From Breoghania sp. L-A4 (lineage in GTDB: Bacteria; Pseudomonadota; Alphaproteobacteria; Rhizobiales; Stappiaceae), in NCBI RefSeq assembly GCF_003432385.1, contig NZ_CP031841.1, forward strand, positions 1,426,001-1,490,000: a stretch of 64,000 bases of DNA, given 5' to 3'. A program made the translations under genes and the position numbers. Below the pieces are notes generated by a model. It searched no databases. It saw nothing but the letters and a program-made list of their open reading frames with translations, and was not told the origin of the DNA. Below, one piece after another: positions 1 through 8,629 of the stretch (position 1 is its first letter; every line of letters begins with the position of its first letter).

Positions 1-704
1 CCGAGATAGAGCCGTGCCGGCAAGGGGAATTCATAGCCGTAGCCGGAGCGAGGCCTGGCGTCGATGTCGGGCCTCGTATCGAGAGTGCCGGTGATCGAAT
101 GCGCGAATTCGAGGAACTGCGTCGCATAGCGATTGAATGAATCGTTCTCGCCATAGATCAACAGGAGCCGACGAACCTCAGCGATGAGTAATGCGTTATC
201 ACTGGGCGCGTCATCGAGGAAGAACCGGCGCTCGAGCCCATAAAAATAGAGGAAGACGTATCCGATGTAGGTCGCCGGATCGTCGCGATCGGAGGCGAGC
301 CACGTGAGGTAACTGCGCCGAGCGTTTGGGTGGACCTCGCTGTAAGAGGGCCAATACGGCATGGTGTCGCCGCTGTGATCAGTGTCGTTGCCGACAGTCA
401 AATGCGGGTTCACCAGCGCCTTGTCAGGCCCGGAATGGTCGGGCGCGCCGAGGAGCGAACCCAAATAGAAGTTGCCGTCTGTAATCCGAATTCCGGCGAT
501 GACGACCAGTTGGCCCGGCACGATCCAGCGTGCAACTGCTCTTCCTGCCTCCTGGCGAGCCGACGTTGGCTCGCCTCGCCACCGCTCCTGCGGAACCGGA
601 TGTTGATCCGGTTCCGTGGAGGAGGCTGTGTCTTCTGCTCGCTTGCGCCGTCCGAAAAAGTAAATCATCCCGAAAATTCCGAAACGTATCAAAATAAACG
701 CCAA
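1..704 (-). CDS. TerB N-terminal domain protein (partial, runs off left edge)
   Basis: The reverse strand encodes a continuous frame cut by the window edge. It starts with a hydrophobic segment, then a basic stretch, then a region closely resembling the TerB-N domain: 'RWIVPGQLVVIAG', followed by 'YWPSYSEVHPNARRSYL' and 'IGYVFLYFYGLERR'. TerB-N proteins are usually long multidomain proteins that carry a TerB tellurite-resistance-like domain further on, and they are common in phage-defence and stress islands. That is family knowledge; the downstream domains are outside the window. I chose a TTG at 704 because a GGAAG lies just upstream. The first ATG is at 668, inside the hydrophobic segment. 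An IS remnant sits directly upstream, so the native N-terminus may have been altered. The domain call is strong and the start is weak. Confidence 0.75.
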   Translation of the reverse strand, partial: MAFILIRFGIFGMIYFFGRRKRAEDTASSTEPDQHPVPQERWRGEPTSARQEAGRAVARWIVPGQLVVIAGIRITDGNFYLGSLLGAPDHSGPDKALVNPHLTVGNDTDHSGDTMPYWPSYSEVHPNARRSYLTWLASDRDDPATYIGYVFLYFYGLERRFFLDDAPSDNALLIAEVRRLLLIYGENDSFNRYATQFLEFAHSITGTLDTRPDIDARPRSGYGYEFPLPARLYL

Positions 705-769
705 TCCACTGCTTCCAAGTTCATGAAAATGACGCAACGTACAATGGCATGAAGCCGATCGGAATGGAA

Positions 770-1163
770 AGAGAGGTGAACTTCGGCTCCACCGGGCTGG
801 CCGCACCGAAGGCCGTATCATCGAGCGGCTCCAGATATTCCCTGACCGCTCGCGGGGCAATAGAAGGATCAATCTTGTCAGGCGCCCACTCCAATTGCGG
901 CGCGGAGTTCTGCCAGTTGGTGTCCGCCTGGATCAGACTCGTGTCGGCGGCAAGGCGCTGCCCGCTCACCAGCCCTTTCTCGATTCAACGCGCCACGACC
1001 GTTTTGAAGACGTGCTCCAGTAGGTCGCTGTTGTGGAACCGCCCATGCCTGTTTTTTGAAATGGTGGAGTGGTCCGGCGTCGGATTGTTCAGATCGAGAC
1101 GGTGGAACCAGCGGTTGCCCAGATTGAGATGAACCTCTTCGCATAGCCACTCAATTAAGGACC
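770..1163 (-). pseudogene. IS1182/IS5-type transposase remnant
   Basis: Two collinear pieces in one reverse frame match the conserved N-terminal half of IS1182-like transposases: 'LCEEVHLNLGNRWFHRL' and 'DHSTISKNRHGRF', then 'PRAVREYLEPLDDTAFGAA' and 'SPVEPKFTS'. A TGA at about 982-984 stands where such proteins usually have a Cys codon (TGC), so one substitution interrupts the frame. Both ends are missing: no DDE C-terminal half and no terminal inverted repeats are visible. It is a decayed fragment marking past insertion beside the TerB-N gene. Confidence 0.8.
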
Positions 1164-1411
1164 GTTTCGCGCCGCCACATCGGCCGTTCGTCGGTGCTCG
1201 GTCCAATCTGCAATGCTGCCGTTCGTTGCGAACCGAACAAACGCCCACAAAGGGCGGAAATCGGTCGTTCGCTGCGGGCCGAACAAACGGCCGGATTGGG
1301 GCCGTGAGGGGAATGGCGGCTTCTGGAAAAAGAGGCAGGGAAGTGGACGTGCCGTATTTGCTTCGATCACCCACGTGAAGTTCGATTCACTCGGAAGGAT
1401 AAGGTCCAACA

Positions 1412-3247
1412 TCATTTGAATTCGCCGATGCGCTCACGACAGATTGCGAGCATCTGCTCGGCTTTGCCGGCAATGTCTTCGTCTATGCGGGCGACATCCG
1501 GAATGGTGACCGCGTCAACGCCCGCACGCAGTCCTGAAAGCAATTCTTCGATCGCCTGGTTCGCTACCGTGGCAGTCAGGCCGGCCGTCGCTGCCATCTT
1601 AAGGAAGTCAGCGCGGCGCAGGCGATTATCCTTGCCGTTTATCTTCAGGGCCATGCGGTCATGCTCAAGGCCGGGAAAGACGACCGTGGTGACGGCATCA
1701 TACAGCGGCGCGAGCCCCACGGTCTCAAAGCTGCGTGCGTCCGGCTGCGCGATCTTGAGCAGCGCGAGATTTTTGAGGTGCATGTCTCCGTCCGCAATGA
1801 GCCAGGCGAATAATGCGCGTTTAAGCACCAGCAGCAGATCGGCTTCGGGATTGGTCGAGAGCGGTCTGACGGCGCGGGCGATACGCTCTACCGTGCCGTC
1901 ATATTTGGCGTCGGGGGGAAGATCGAGGACCGAGCACAAATCTTCGAGCACGAGACGCCGCGTGTCATCCGTCGAAGTGCGAATATCGAAGCGCTCGACG
2001 ATCAGTGCCGGTGGCATGCCGTCCGGCATAACGGTCAACGCCGTCGACGGCGCGTCGAGCCCGGCATGGCGGCCAAGCGCCATGGCGAGAAACTCGATCA
2101 CCGGCAGCGCCTGAAAGCCGCTGGTCCCGGCAGGTTTGAGTATGTGCGTAAAAGGCAGGCCGGTACTGGGAACAAGTTTCCCGTCTTCACTGAGGAACAT
2201 CGGCGCCTTGATCTGGACGCCGGACAGACGCGGTGTGTCGGCGCTGGCGTAAAGGCGCGCGAGCTTTTCTTCGAAGCTCTGCTCGATGTCGCCGCGGCTT
2301 GGGCCGGCATAGGTGCCGGTGAACATGCCGCCGGTTTTGAAGTCGTCCAGACGACTGACCAGAACATCTGCGGGCAAGGCGTCAAGATCGGCAGCCTTGG
2401 TGCTGATCGTTATATTTGACATGTAGCGCTTGCCCGAGCGCAGAACGGCGCGCTCGTCACTTTCCTTGAGGACACGCTCCAGCCACCCTTCGGGCAAAAG
2501 AGATAGAATGAAGGGCGGCAGCTTGCCGGGAACGCGCTGTTGAATCAGCGCCAGATCGAACCCTTTGTCTGGCTTCCAGCGCCATTCAAAGCCGTCATAC
2601 AAGAGATGCCCGATGTGGGTCCCATGCCAGGCGACGATGAAATCGAGTGCCGCCTCATTGCGAACCTCAATCTCAGCTGGCGTATGGAGAAGATAGCGCT
2701 CGGCCTGCTCCCCTTCGCGATACCATTTGTTTTCACGGGCCAGCGCCCAGAGTGCATCAGCGGCTGCTTTGGGATCGCCATACTCGGCAACCAGCCGCTG
2801 CGCGATGTCGGCGCGCATCGCTTCATCAATAGAGGCAGCGTGTTCGCTGCGCAGCCGGAAGGCTTCGAGAAAGCGCTGACGAATGGACGAGACGTTGGTT
2901 CGGAACTCTCCTAGCCCGTCATCGATGGTGGCGCTGGCAACAGCCGGGTGATCGGGTGCAGCATTTTGGATGATTTCCAGGGTCCTGATCCGGGTGCGCT
3001 GGTTGCGCGGCCCGCTGATAAAGAGCCGGCCATCGCGCGTCGGCGCGAGCAGAACGGCACTGGCGGCCGAGAGATAGGCCCGCGGATAGAGATAGCGGGC
3101 GATCCGGATCGCATGCCTGAGCACACTGGCATCGGCATCGGCGTCGGCATCGACATAGATGCCGCGCATGAGCTGCACGATCTTGCCGGTTTCGGCCTGA
3201 TAGTGGGCACGGGTTTTGTCGAGGTTTTCGCCGACGAGATAGAGCAA
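1412..3247 (-). CDS. HipA-family kinase toxin fused to an AbiEi-like N-terminal domain
   Basis: The protein is 611 residues, against about 440 for classical HipA. The C-terminal half carries HipA kinase features: 'SGVQIKAPMFLSEDGK' and 'FTHILKPAG' (nucleotide-binding side), the catalytic loop 'LIADGDMHLKNLALL' (compare NxDxHxKN) and a metal-binding 'LYDAV'. The first ~150 residues ('VQLMRGIYVD', then 'HAIRIARYLYPRAYLSAASA') resemble the winged-helix AbiEi antitoxin/transcriptional-regulator fold rather than HipB or the usual HipA N-subdomain 1. No hipB lies next to it. I infer a one-gene module in which the N-terminal domain controls transcription and perhaps restrains the Ser/Thr kinase. The start is TTG, since a TAG lies 27 nt upstream in frame. 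A four-copy hexamer repeat (3128-3151) encodes a short Asp-Ala run. Confidence 0.85.
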   Translation of the reverse strand: MLYLVGENLDKTRAHYQAETGKIVQLMRGIYVDADADADASVLRHAIRIARYLYPRAYLSAASAVLLAPTRDGRLFISGPRNQRTRIRTLEIIQNAAPDHPAVASATIDDGLGEFRTNVSSIRQRFLEAFRLRSEHAASIDEAMRADIAQRLVAEYGDPKAAADALWALARENKWYREGEQAERYLLHTPAEIEVRNEAALDFIVAWHGTHIGHLLYDGFEWRWKPDKGFDLALIQQRVPGKLPPFILSLLPEGWLERVLKESDERAVLRSGKRYMSNITISTKAADLDALPADVLVSRLDDFKTGGMFTGTYAGPSRGDIEQSFEEKLARLYASADTPRLSGVQIKAPMFLSEDGKLVPSTGLPFTHILKPAGTSGFQALPVIEFLAMALGRHAGLDAPSTALTVMPDGMPPALIVERFDIRTSTDDTRRLVLEDLCSVLDLPPDAKYDGTVERIARAVRPLSTNPEADLLLVLKRALFAWLIADGDMHLKNLALLKIAQPDARSFETVGLAPLYDAVTTVVFPGLEHDRMALKINGKDNRLRRADFLKMAATAGLTATVANQAIEELLSGLRAGVDAVTIPDVARIDEDIAGKAEQMLAICRERIGEFK

Positions 3248-3249
3248 TT

Positions 3250-3351
3250 TTCTAACTTTCGCGTATTTTACCTACGGGATAGTTATAATTTTTCACATCA
3301 GATGTCAAGAATTTCTAACTTTCGCGTATTTCATGCACGCAAAGGTTAGAA
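3250..3351 (-). promoter_or_regulatory. Operator cluster and promoter of the hipA-fusion gene
   Basis: The 19-mer TTCTAACTTTCGCGTATTT occurs as an exact direct repeat at 3250-3268 and 3313-3331. A third, inverted copy (ACGCAAAGGTTAGAA, 3337-3351) faces the second across a short spacer and forms an inverted pair. Between them on the reverse strand lie TTGACA (3308-3303) and TATAAC about 15 nt downstream, a sigma70-like promoter. The first copy overlaps the start-codon region. The arrangement fits cooperative autorepression, probably by the protein's own winged-helix domain (inference). Confidence 0.7.
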
Positions 3352-3436
3352 TGTCGCCACCGTCCCTCCCCACCGGTCGGGACCAAGGGGCCGTGCAACG
3401 GTACCGGGGGCTTGCGCCCCACCGCAGCTACAATGC

Positions 3437-3712
3437 CTACACCATCGGCACCATCATCGCCGCCATGGCGCCCATGACGCCGACGTCGGCGCCGACGATG
3501 ATGACGAAGATGATGACGAAGATGACTATGATGATCACCACCATGGCGATCATCATGATCATGCGCAGCCAATCAGCGTAGCGCGGCAACCGCTCCTTGA
3601 GCAGCGCGACCAATTGGGGCTGCATGAATTCGTATTTATCGGGAATACCGGGCGTGACGACCGGTGTGTCGCCGAGCGCCTTCCTGATCTTGTTGCGATT
3701 GTGATTTTCCAT
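3437..3712 (-). CDS. Small hydrophobic membrane protein (hypothetical)
   Basis: A 91-residue frame starts at an ATG at 3712 with a polar N-terminal half ('MENHNRNKIRKALGDTPVV' at the start, 'LKERLPRYADWLR' later). A Met/Ile/Val-rich transmembrane segment follows, then a Gly/Ala/Met tail. I do not recognise the family. The polar half looks protein-like, but the tail is encoded by a simple ATC/ATG-rich stretch (about 3440-3570) that gives open frames on both strands, so this could be spurious. There is no clear Shine-Dalgarno sequence. Confidence 0.35.
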   Translation of the reverse strand: MENHNRNKIRKALGDTPVVTPGIPDKYEFMQPQLVALLKERLPRYADWLRMIMMIAMVVIIIVIFVIIFVIIVGADVGVMGAMAAMMVPMV

Positions 3713-4117
3713 CGCATAGGTTCTATCCGCCAAGACTTCCTTAGGCCGTGCAGGTAGTCGACAGCTCGCTGCGCATGTACGGCGGGCGTGAAGACCGCCC
3801 GCTTGTCGTTTTTCGGGACCTGAAGCCACGATCCGCTATAGGCGGCCTGATCGTTCCGGCCCTCGATCCGCGCCTTGCTCGAGCTTCTTTCGCCCAGCGG
3901 CGAGCGGCTGCTTTCAGGATCAGATCAAGAGCAGCTCAATGACCGGGACTGGGGGCGCGAAGCTGCCATGTTTGCAGAAGTGACGAGGGGCAACTATGTG
4001 GCCGAAATTGCACTTTGCCAAGCCCCACAAAATAGCTAAAATTCCAGATGAAATATTACATCCATCACGAGAGCATCTCGTTGGTAACATCTCATTTCCC
4101 GTTGAAGGTTTACCAAA
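3713..4117. other. Intergenic region, no supported gene
   Basis: About 400 bases. A 64-codon forward frame (3748-3942) has no recognisable domain. Composition turns AT-rich from about 4010, marking the boundary of the low-GC block that contains the next gene. The promoter of that gene is presumably here, but I see no convincing -35/-10 pair. Confidence 0.5.
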
Positions 4118-4750
4118 ATGAGTTTCACATTCGAGATCATTTCATCAATATTTTTACTACCAAAATTGCTATTCGATATCGTAATTAGCCCTCGGAAAGT
4201 AAGTCTCCTTGCCGTAGCTGAGGATGCAAAGGCTTGGGATAAGAGCTATTCCACCTTCGCTATATTGGTCGTGCTTTCAGTATTATTTTTCGGCTTAAGT
4301 TTGCTTGAAAATACACCGGCACTAAACAGTGGGGATATGGGGATCGAATTTCCTAAAATCTTTGGATTCTCAGGCAGACTTGGAGCGCCTACATTTTGGG
4401 CAATGTGCATTCTCGCAGTATTTTACCTATTAATATCAATTTCTTGGCTATTATTTAGTTCTCGATCTTTTAATCGCGAAAATGTGACGTACGCATTGCG
4501 TATTTCAGTATTAGTTTGCTTCGTCTTTCTTACTTTTGATTTAGTCGAAGATCTATTTTTTGCGTTTCGGTTGCCTGCATATTCACTTGGATCAATATTC
4601 CACGACACCACCCAAAATTGGCAACTTAGATTGACGAGTTGGAAGTTCTGGGTAGGAAGACTGGTTTTGTTATGGGCCTTGTTTTTATTTTTCGCCATGT
4701 TTGTGTGGAGTGTATTAGAAGCGCGCTATCAAAATTCGAATGAACATTAG
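4118..4750 (+). CDS. AT-rich integral membrane protein, unknown function
   Basis: The protein is 210 residues with about four transmembrane helices, roughly at residues 45-65, 90-115, 125-145 and 175-200. The middle holds a soluble loop with 'NSGDMGIEFPKIFGFSG'. I do not recognise a family; the layout is loosely like Yip1-type or other small polytopic proteins. Codon usage is strongly A/T-ending, unlike every neighbour, so this gene was probably acquired from a low-GC donor. It stands alone between the small ORF at 3.4-3.7 kb and an IS3 element. The ATG start is preceded by a purine-rich 'GAAGG'. Function cannot be assigned. Confidence 0.65.
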   Translation: MSFTFEIISSIFLLPKLLFDIVISPRKVSLLAVAEDAKAWDKSYSTFAILVVLSVLFFGLSLLENTPALNSGDMGIEFPKIFGFSGRLGAPTFWAMCILAVFYLLISISWLLFSSRSFNRENVTYALRISVLVCFVFLTFDLVEDLFFAFRLPAYSLGSIFHDTTQNWQLRLTSWKFWVGRLVLLWALFLFFAMFVWSVLEARYQNSNEH

Positions 4751-5139
4751 GTTCAATCGCAAAACTGATCCGTTTTGCGGTGTAAAACTCCGGCCCATTG
4801 CGGCCGTTCACACGTCTCTTTGCGAACGGCTGCAATGGGCCGGTAGCGGTCACCGCCGGCCAACATCTCACAACTGTTTATGCTGGCGACCACGCGTTAG
4901 CGGAAGGACAGGAATCGGCTCCATAGCGGTCGTCGAGGAGAAATTCCTGACACGACCACTTTGCGTCCCCATCCCGGTCGTTCAACGTTCGATTTGTCGA
5001 TGTCTGCTTCGAGCCCATCTCCGACGTTCATGCTTGTCGCAGCGAGTGCAGTCACAGCAATTAGAGTTGAGTCGTAGCGGATTATGAGGCCCGACCTGCT
5101 GCTGCGGTGCAGCTTCTCCAAAGCAGCCGTTGGTGCGGG
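4751..5139. other. Intergenic region left of the IS3 element
   Basis: Apart from the hairpin listed separately, I see no coding frame with protein-like composition. It ends directly at the left terminal repeat of the IS. Confidence 0.5.
4790..4843. repeat. Long imperfect inverted repeat (hairpin)
   Basis: The left arm CCGGCCCATTGCGGCCGTTC (4790-4809) pairs with GAACGGCTGCAATGGGCCGG (4824-4843) with one mismatch around a 14-nt loop. It lies 40 nt after the AT-rich gene. It has no T-run on the forward strand, so it is more like a REP-type palindrome than an intrinsic terminator. Confidence 0.7.
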
Positions 5140-6332
5140 GGTAATCCCCCGATCTTAGGGGGATACGGAAGTAGAATTTTCTCGGCAGGATGAACGAGGA
5201 GATTCCGATGAAGAAGACACGATTTACCGAAGCGCAGATCATGGGCGTGCTGCGCCAGATGGAGGGCGGTGTTCCTGCTGCCGAGCTGTGCCGCGCGCAC
5301 GGCATGAGCAGTGCGACGCTTTACAAGTGGCGGGCGAAGTATGGCGGCATGGATGCGAGCCTGATTTCCGAGATGAAGGCCATGGCCGAGGAGAACCGTC
5401 GCCTGAAGCGCATGTATGCCGATGTCAGCATGCAGAATGACCTTCTGAAGGAGGCCTCGGAAAAAATGATCCGGCCAGCTCGGCGCCGAGAGTTGGCCGT
5501 GAAGGCGGTGGCGATGAAGGGCGTCAGCATTGCGCTGGCGTGTCGGACCTTCGAGGTCAGCGAGACGTGCTATCGATACAGCCCGAAGCTGGACGATGAG
5601 AACGAGCAGATCGCCGATCTTCTGCTCGGGCTGACAACAGCAAGGAAGACCTGGGGCTTCGGCCTGTGCTTCCTGTATTTGCGCAACGTCCAAGGGCATG
5701 GCTGGAACCACAAGCGGGTCTACCGGATCTACCGCGAGCTGGAACTGAACCTGCGGATCAAGCCGCGCAAGCGTCTGAAGCGGGACAAGCCTGAAGCCTT
5801 GGCGGTGCCGGAAGGCGTAAACGAGGTTTGGTCGATGGATTTCATGGCTGATAGGCTCGGCGACGGTCGTCAGTTCCGGCTGCTGAACGTGCTGGACGAC
5901 TTCAACCGTGAAGGCCTAGGCATCGAGATCGACTTCTCTCTTCCCGCCGAACGCGTGGTCCGGGCGCTAAACCAGATCATCGAATGGCGCGGCGCGCCGA
6001 AGACGATCAGGGTCGACAACGGCCCGGAATACATCAGCGGCACATTGATGGAATGGGCTGAGCACAATGGCATCACGCTGGCCCACATCCAGCCCGGAAA
6101 GCCGCAGCAGAACGCTTATGTCGAGCGCTACAACCGGACGGTCCGGCACGAATGGCTGGACCTCCATATCTTCGAAACCATCGACGAGGTGCAGAAGATT
6201 GCCACCGAGTGGCTGTGGTCCTACAACAACGAACGCCCCAACATGGGCAACGGCGGGATGACACCCGTCCAGAAACTGAAGATGGCCGCGTAAATTCTAC
6301 TTCTGCGCCCCGTTAAAACGGGGAGGATTACC
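5140..6332 (+). mobile_element. IS3-family (IS407-like) insertion sequence, apparently complete
   Basis: The element encloses one transposase frame and has imperfect terminal inverted repeats. The left end reads GGTAATCCCCCG and the right end, on the reverse strand, reads GGTAATCCTCCCCG. A second matching block, GAAGTAGAATTT, occurs inside both ends. The total is about 1.19 kb. I could not see a clear target-site duplication at the junctions, which suggests either that the ends are off by a few bases or that flanking DNA was rearranged. Confidence 0.8.
5208..6293 (+). CDS. IS3-family transposase (OrfA-OrfB in one frame)
   Basis: Residues 1-85 are an OrfA-type helix-turn-helix plus leucine-zipper segment ('[17 protein letters not shown]', '[20 protein letters not shown]'). 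The rest is the OrfB integrase core with the DDE residues in '[11 protein letters not shown]', '[11 protein letters not shown]' and the downstream Glu in '[18 protein letters not shown]'. In related IS3 elements OrfB is made by -1 frameshifting. Here the A-run at about 5460 is read straight through and both parts share one frame, so a fused transposase is made without frameshifting, or the two-frame original had a one-base change. I chose the ATG at 5208 because GAGGAG precedes it; an in-frame ATG lies at 5190. Confidence 0.9.
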   Translation: MKKTRFTEAQIMGVLRQMEGGVPAAELCRAHGMSSATLYKWRAKYGGMDASLISEMKAMAEENRRLKRMYADVSMQNDLLKEASEKMIRPARRRELAVKAVAMKGVSIALACRTFEVSETCYRYSPKLDDENEQIADLLLGLTTARKTWGFGLCFLYLRNVQGHGWNHKRVYRIYRELELNLRIKPRKRLKRDKPEALAVPEGVNEVWSMDFMADRLGDGRQFRLLNVLDDFNREGLGIEIDFSLPAERVVRALNQIIEWRGAPKTIRVDNGPEYISGTLMEWAEHNGITLAHIQPGKPQQNAYVERYNRTVRHEWLDLHIFETIDEVQKIATEWLWSYNNERPNMGNGGMTPVQKLKMAA

Positions 6333-6538
6333 ATTACCCGTGCTTTCCGCGGCATTAGCAGTTGCGACAAGCGGATCGCGCAGGTTTCCTCACCGCCGTT
6401 GCCATCTTTAGAAACCCATGTGAGGGCTCAGCAAGGCCGCTTTGATTTCTGCAAAGAGTTATCTGGCGCTTCGGTGGCACACTGGCTGTGCAGCGAGACC
6501 GGATTAAGAGAGTCGGGTCTCAGGTCAGAGGACATTTG

Positions 6539-7462
6539 TCATTGAGAGCATAGGCCGCATGCGATTTCGGCCTTCGCCAACGCAAGTTTCGTTATAAGGG
6601 TCTTCTCGAACTCGCGGACGAGCCTTGGCTGCGAGCCGGATTTTGCGGAGACGACGGTCGTCACGAAGGGAAGGTCATGAGAAAACGGCCTGATCACCAG
6701 TCCCCTGTCGAGATATTCCAGAGCGGTTATCGGGTTCACAATCGCCGCGCCCATCCCGCAGGCTACCAAGGCGCAGGCTCCGGCAGATGTCTCCGCCTCC
6801 AGCGTCCTGGACGGGTAGACATTCTCGGAGGCAAGAAGATTATCAAGACGGATGCGATACGGGTCGAAGGCCGACAGCAGGATCAGGTTCTGCCCTGACA
6901 GATGCTGTGGCCTGATCACTTCCTCCTCTACCAGCGGATGGGAGCGCTGCAGTAAGACGACCTCGCTCATGGTCGTGTACCGGTGAACCGAAAGGTTGGG
7001 ATCATCCACCTCGTAGGCAGCAATGCCGATGTCGATGAGGCCCTTGTGCACCGCTGAATGCACCTCCTTCGACAGCAAGGACTGGACTGAGACGGAGAGG
7101 GCAGGATCCCTCTCCATCAGCCTCGAGATAGCGTCGGCAAGAAACATGTTTGAGAATGCCGGCAGGCAGGCAATGCGGATGTGCTTTGTTTCACGCTTCC
7201 TGATAGCCTCGGCCGTCCTGCGGATGTCGTTCATGCCGCGGTAGGACTCTTCGATCACCGCCGACAGCTCCGCTGCCGCAGCGGTCGGGAGGAAACCTCC
7301 TTTAGAGCGGTCGAACAACCGCAGCCCCGTCGCGTCTTCCAGCTGCTTGATGGAACGACTGACGGAGGGTTGAGATGTGTTGAGAATACTCGCCGCACCC
7401 GTCGCTGTTCCCATCGCCAAGACTGCGGAAAAGGCTTCGATCTGGGTCGTCGTCAACTTCAT
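6539..7462 (-). CDS. LysR-family regulator (OccR/NocR-like)
   Basis: The protein is 307 residues. The N-terminal winged HTH ('QIEAFSAVLAMGTATGAAS', 'TSQPSVSRSIKQLEDATG') is followed by a LysR substrate-binding domain. The overall sequence style is closest to the opine-type regulators OccR/NocR, which sense imported or endogenous amino-acid derivatives (family knowledge). It is transcribed divergently from the kinase / synthase-racemase / EamA genes across a 224-bp gap, the classic LysR arrangement, so it most likely controls that operon and itself. The ligand is unknown but is plausibly an amino acid, given the operon. Confidence 0.9.
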   Translation of the reverse strand: MKLTTTQIEAFSAVLAMGTATGAASILNTSQPSVSRSIKQLEDATGLRLFDRSKGGFLPTAAAAELSAVIEESYRGMNDIRRTAEAIRKRETKHIRIACLPAFSNMFLADAISRLMERDPALSVSVQSLLSKEVHSAVHKGLIDIGIAAYEVDDPNLSVHRYTTMSEVVLLQRSHPLVEEEVIRPQHLSGQNLILLSAFDPYRIRLDNLLASENVYPSRTLEAETSAGACALVACGMGAAIVNPITALEYLDRGLVIRPFSHDLPFVTTVVSAKSGSQPRLVREFEKTLITKLALAKAEIACGLCSQ

Positions 7463-7534
7463 CGCTTATCCATATCACAAATGAATGGAAGACGTGAACA
7501 TCTCTATTTGATCTCTGTGAATCTCGGTAGATAT

Positions 7535-7544
7535 GGTCATGACC
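7535..7544. promoter_or_regulatory. Palindrome in the LysR/kinase divergent promoter region
   Basis: A perfect 10-bp palindrome, GGTCATGACC, lies near the middle of the 7463-7686 divergent intergenic region. LysR proteins usually bind an interrupted T-N11-A palindrome, and I found no unambiguous one, so this is only a candidate regulator or polymerase-proximal site. Confidence 0.3.
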
Positions 7545-7686
7545 GTAGGGGTAACTTCTACCTATTTGTTAGTATGGGCTGCCCGCGCGATAGGCGGGGA
7601 GCGTGTTTCTACAATTATCTGCTGCGGTATGGTGCCATGCATTTTCATGAGCGTGTGCCGCGCTGCAACGCAATCCGGGTGCGAGC

Positions 7687-8613
7687 ATGCGGCAGATGGT
7701 GAATTTCGAGAGATTGGATCTCCATAGCTGGCTGTGGCAGGGGGTCGGCCATTGCTCGGGGCACTTCGGGGAACTGCTGCAAGGGCGGTTTAGCGATGGC
7801 CAGGGAGGCAGCTTCAGGGGTTTGGTGACGCTGTCGTGCCGGAGCGTCGGCTCGACTGCTCGCGCGATCATCTTTCCCGGGGATGGCAACATCGAGGCGC
7901 CCCGCGGCCTGAGCAAGGTGGCACGGGCCGCAGAAACATACCGCAACCTCCACCATGTGCCGCGTGATCAAGATTTCCGGATCGACATCGTCAGTAGCAT
8001 CCCACCTGGCATCGGAATGGGCTCATCAACTGCCGATATCGTTGCCACCGTCCGCGCCTTGGATCAGGCATGCGGACACCTGACGGGCATGGATGATCTC
8101 GTCGCGCTCGTGCTCAGCGTCGAGGACGCGTGCGATTCCACGATGCTGGATCACAACGTAAGGCTTTTCGCGCAGCGCGATGGCAAGGTCAGGGAGGATT
8201 TCGGCGTCAGGCTTCCGCCCTTCTACGTCCTTGGCGTCAACATGATGCCTGGCGAAGTCTTCGTTACCGATGACATGCCTCCGGCCGAATACTCCGCTGC
8301 CGAAATCGGCCACTTCGACGAGCTCCTGCAACGCCTGAGACTTGCAGTCCGCGACGGCGACGTCCGCTCCGTGGCGGCGATCGCCACGGAAAGCGCCATG
8401 ATCAACGAGCGGAAATACCCAAAGAGCAATATTGAGCACCTGCTGGTACTCCGGAAGACGGTGAGTGCGTCGGGTATCTGCATTTCTCACTCGGGAACGA
8501 TCGCAGGACTAATTTTTCCCCTTGATGCTCTCCCCCTCCAATCCAGCCTAAATGAAGCCTCATCGGAAATCACGTCATGGGGCAGCCGCTATCTCGGTCT
8601 TTACAGAATCTGA
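7687..8613 (+). CDS. PduX-like GHMP-family small-molecule kinase
   Basis: The protein is 308 residues. It opens with 'GHCSGHFGELLQG', which resembles the CxxxxGELxQG start of PduX (L-threonine kinase), and has the GHMP ATP-loop 'SSIPPGIGMGSSTADI' at about residues 102-117. A third GHMP motif, glycine-rich in the family, is expected near 'ICISHSGTIAGLIF'. PduX phosphorylates the hydroxyl of L-threonine for cobalamin side-chain synthesis. No cobalamin or propanediol genes are nearby, so the substrate here is more likely serine, threonine or a relative used by the PLP enzyme encoded next. The stop is 17 nt before the next start, so the two are co-transcribed. There are two nearby ATGs (7687, 7696). 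Confidence 0.8.
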   Translation: MRQMVNFERLDLHSWLWQGVGHCSGHFGELLQGRFSDGQGGSFRGLVTLSCRSVGSTARAIIFPGDGNIEAPRGLSKVARAAETYRNLHHVPRDQDFRIDIVSSIPPGIGMGSSTADIVATVRALDQACGHLTGMDDLVALVLSVEDACDSTMLDHNVRLFAQRDGKVREDFGVRLPPFYVLGVNMMPGEVFVTDDMPPAEYSAAEIGHFDELLQRLRLAVRDGDVRSVAAIATESAMINERKYPKSNIEHLLVLRKTVSASGICISHSGTIAGLIFPLDALPLQSSLNEASSEITSWGSRYLGLYRI

Positions 8614-8629
8614 CATCGGAAAGTTCACC

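Noticed and set aside
3315-3572. His/Asp/Arg-rich 85-codon reverse ORF
   Set aside because: It arises from a simple ATC/ATG-rich stretch; no family recognised, and another frame is more protein-like.
5082-5711. 209-codon reverse ORF
   Set aside because: It is antisense to the IS3 transposase and its composition is that of a GC-driven shadow frame.
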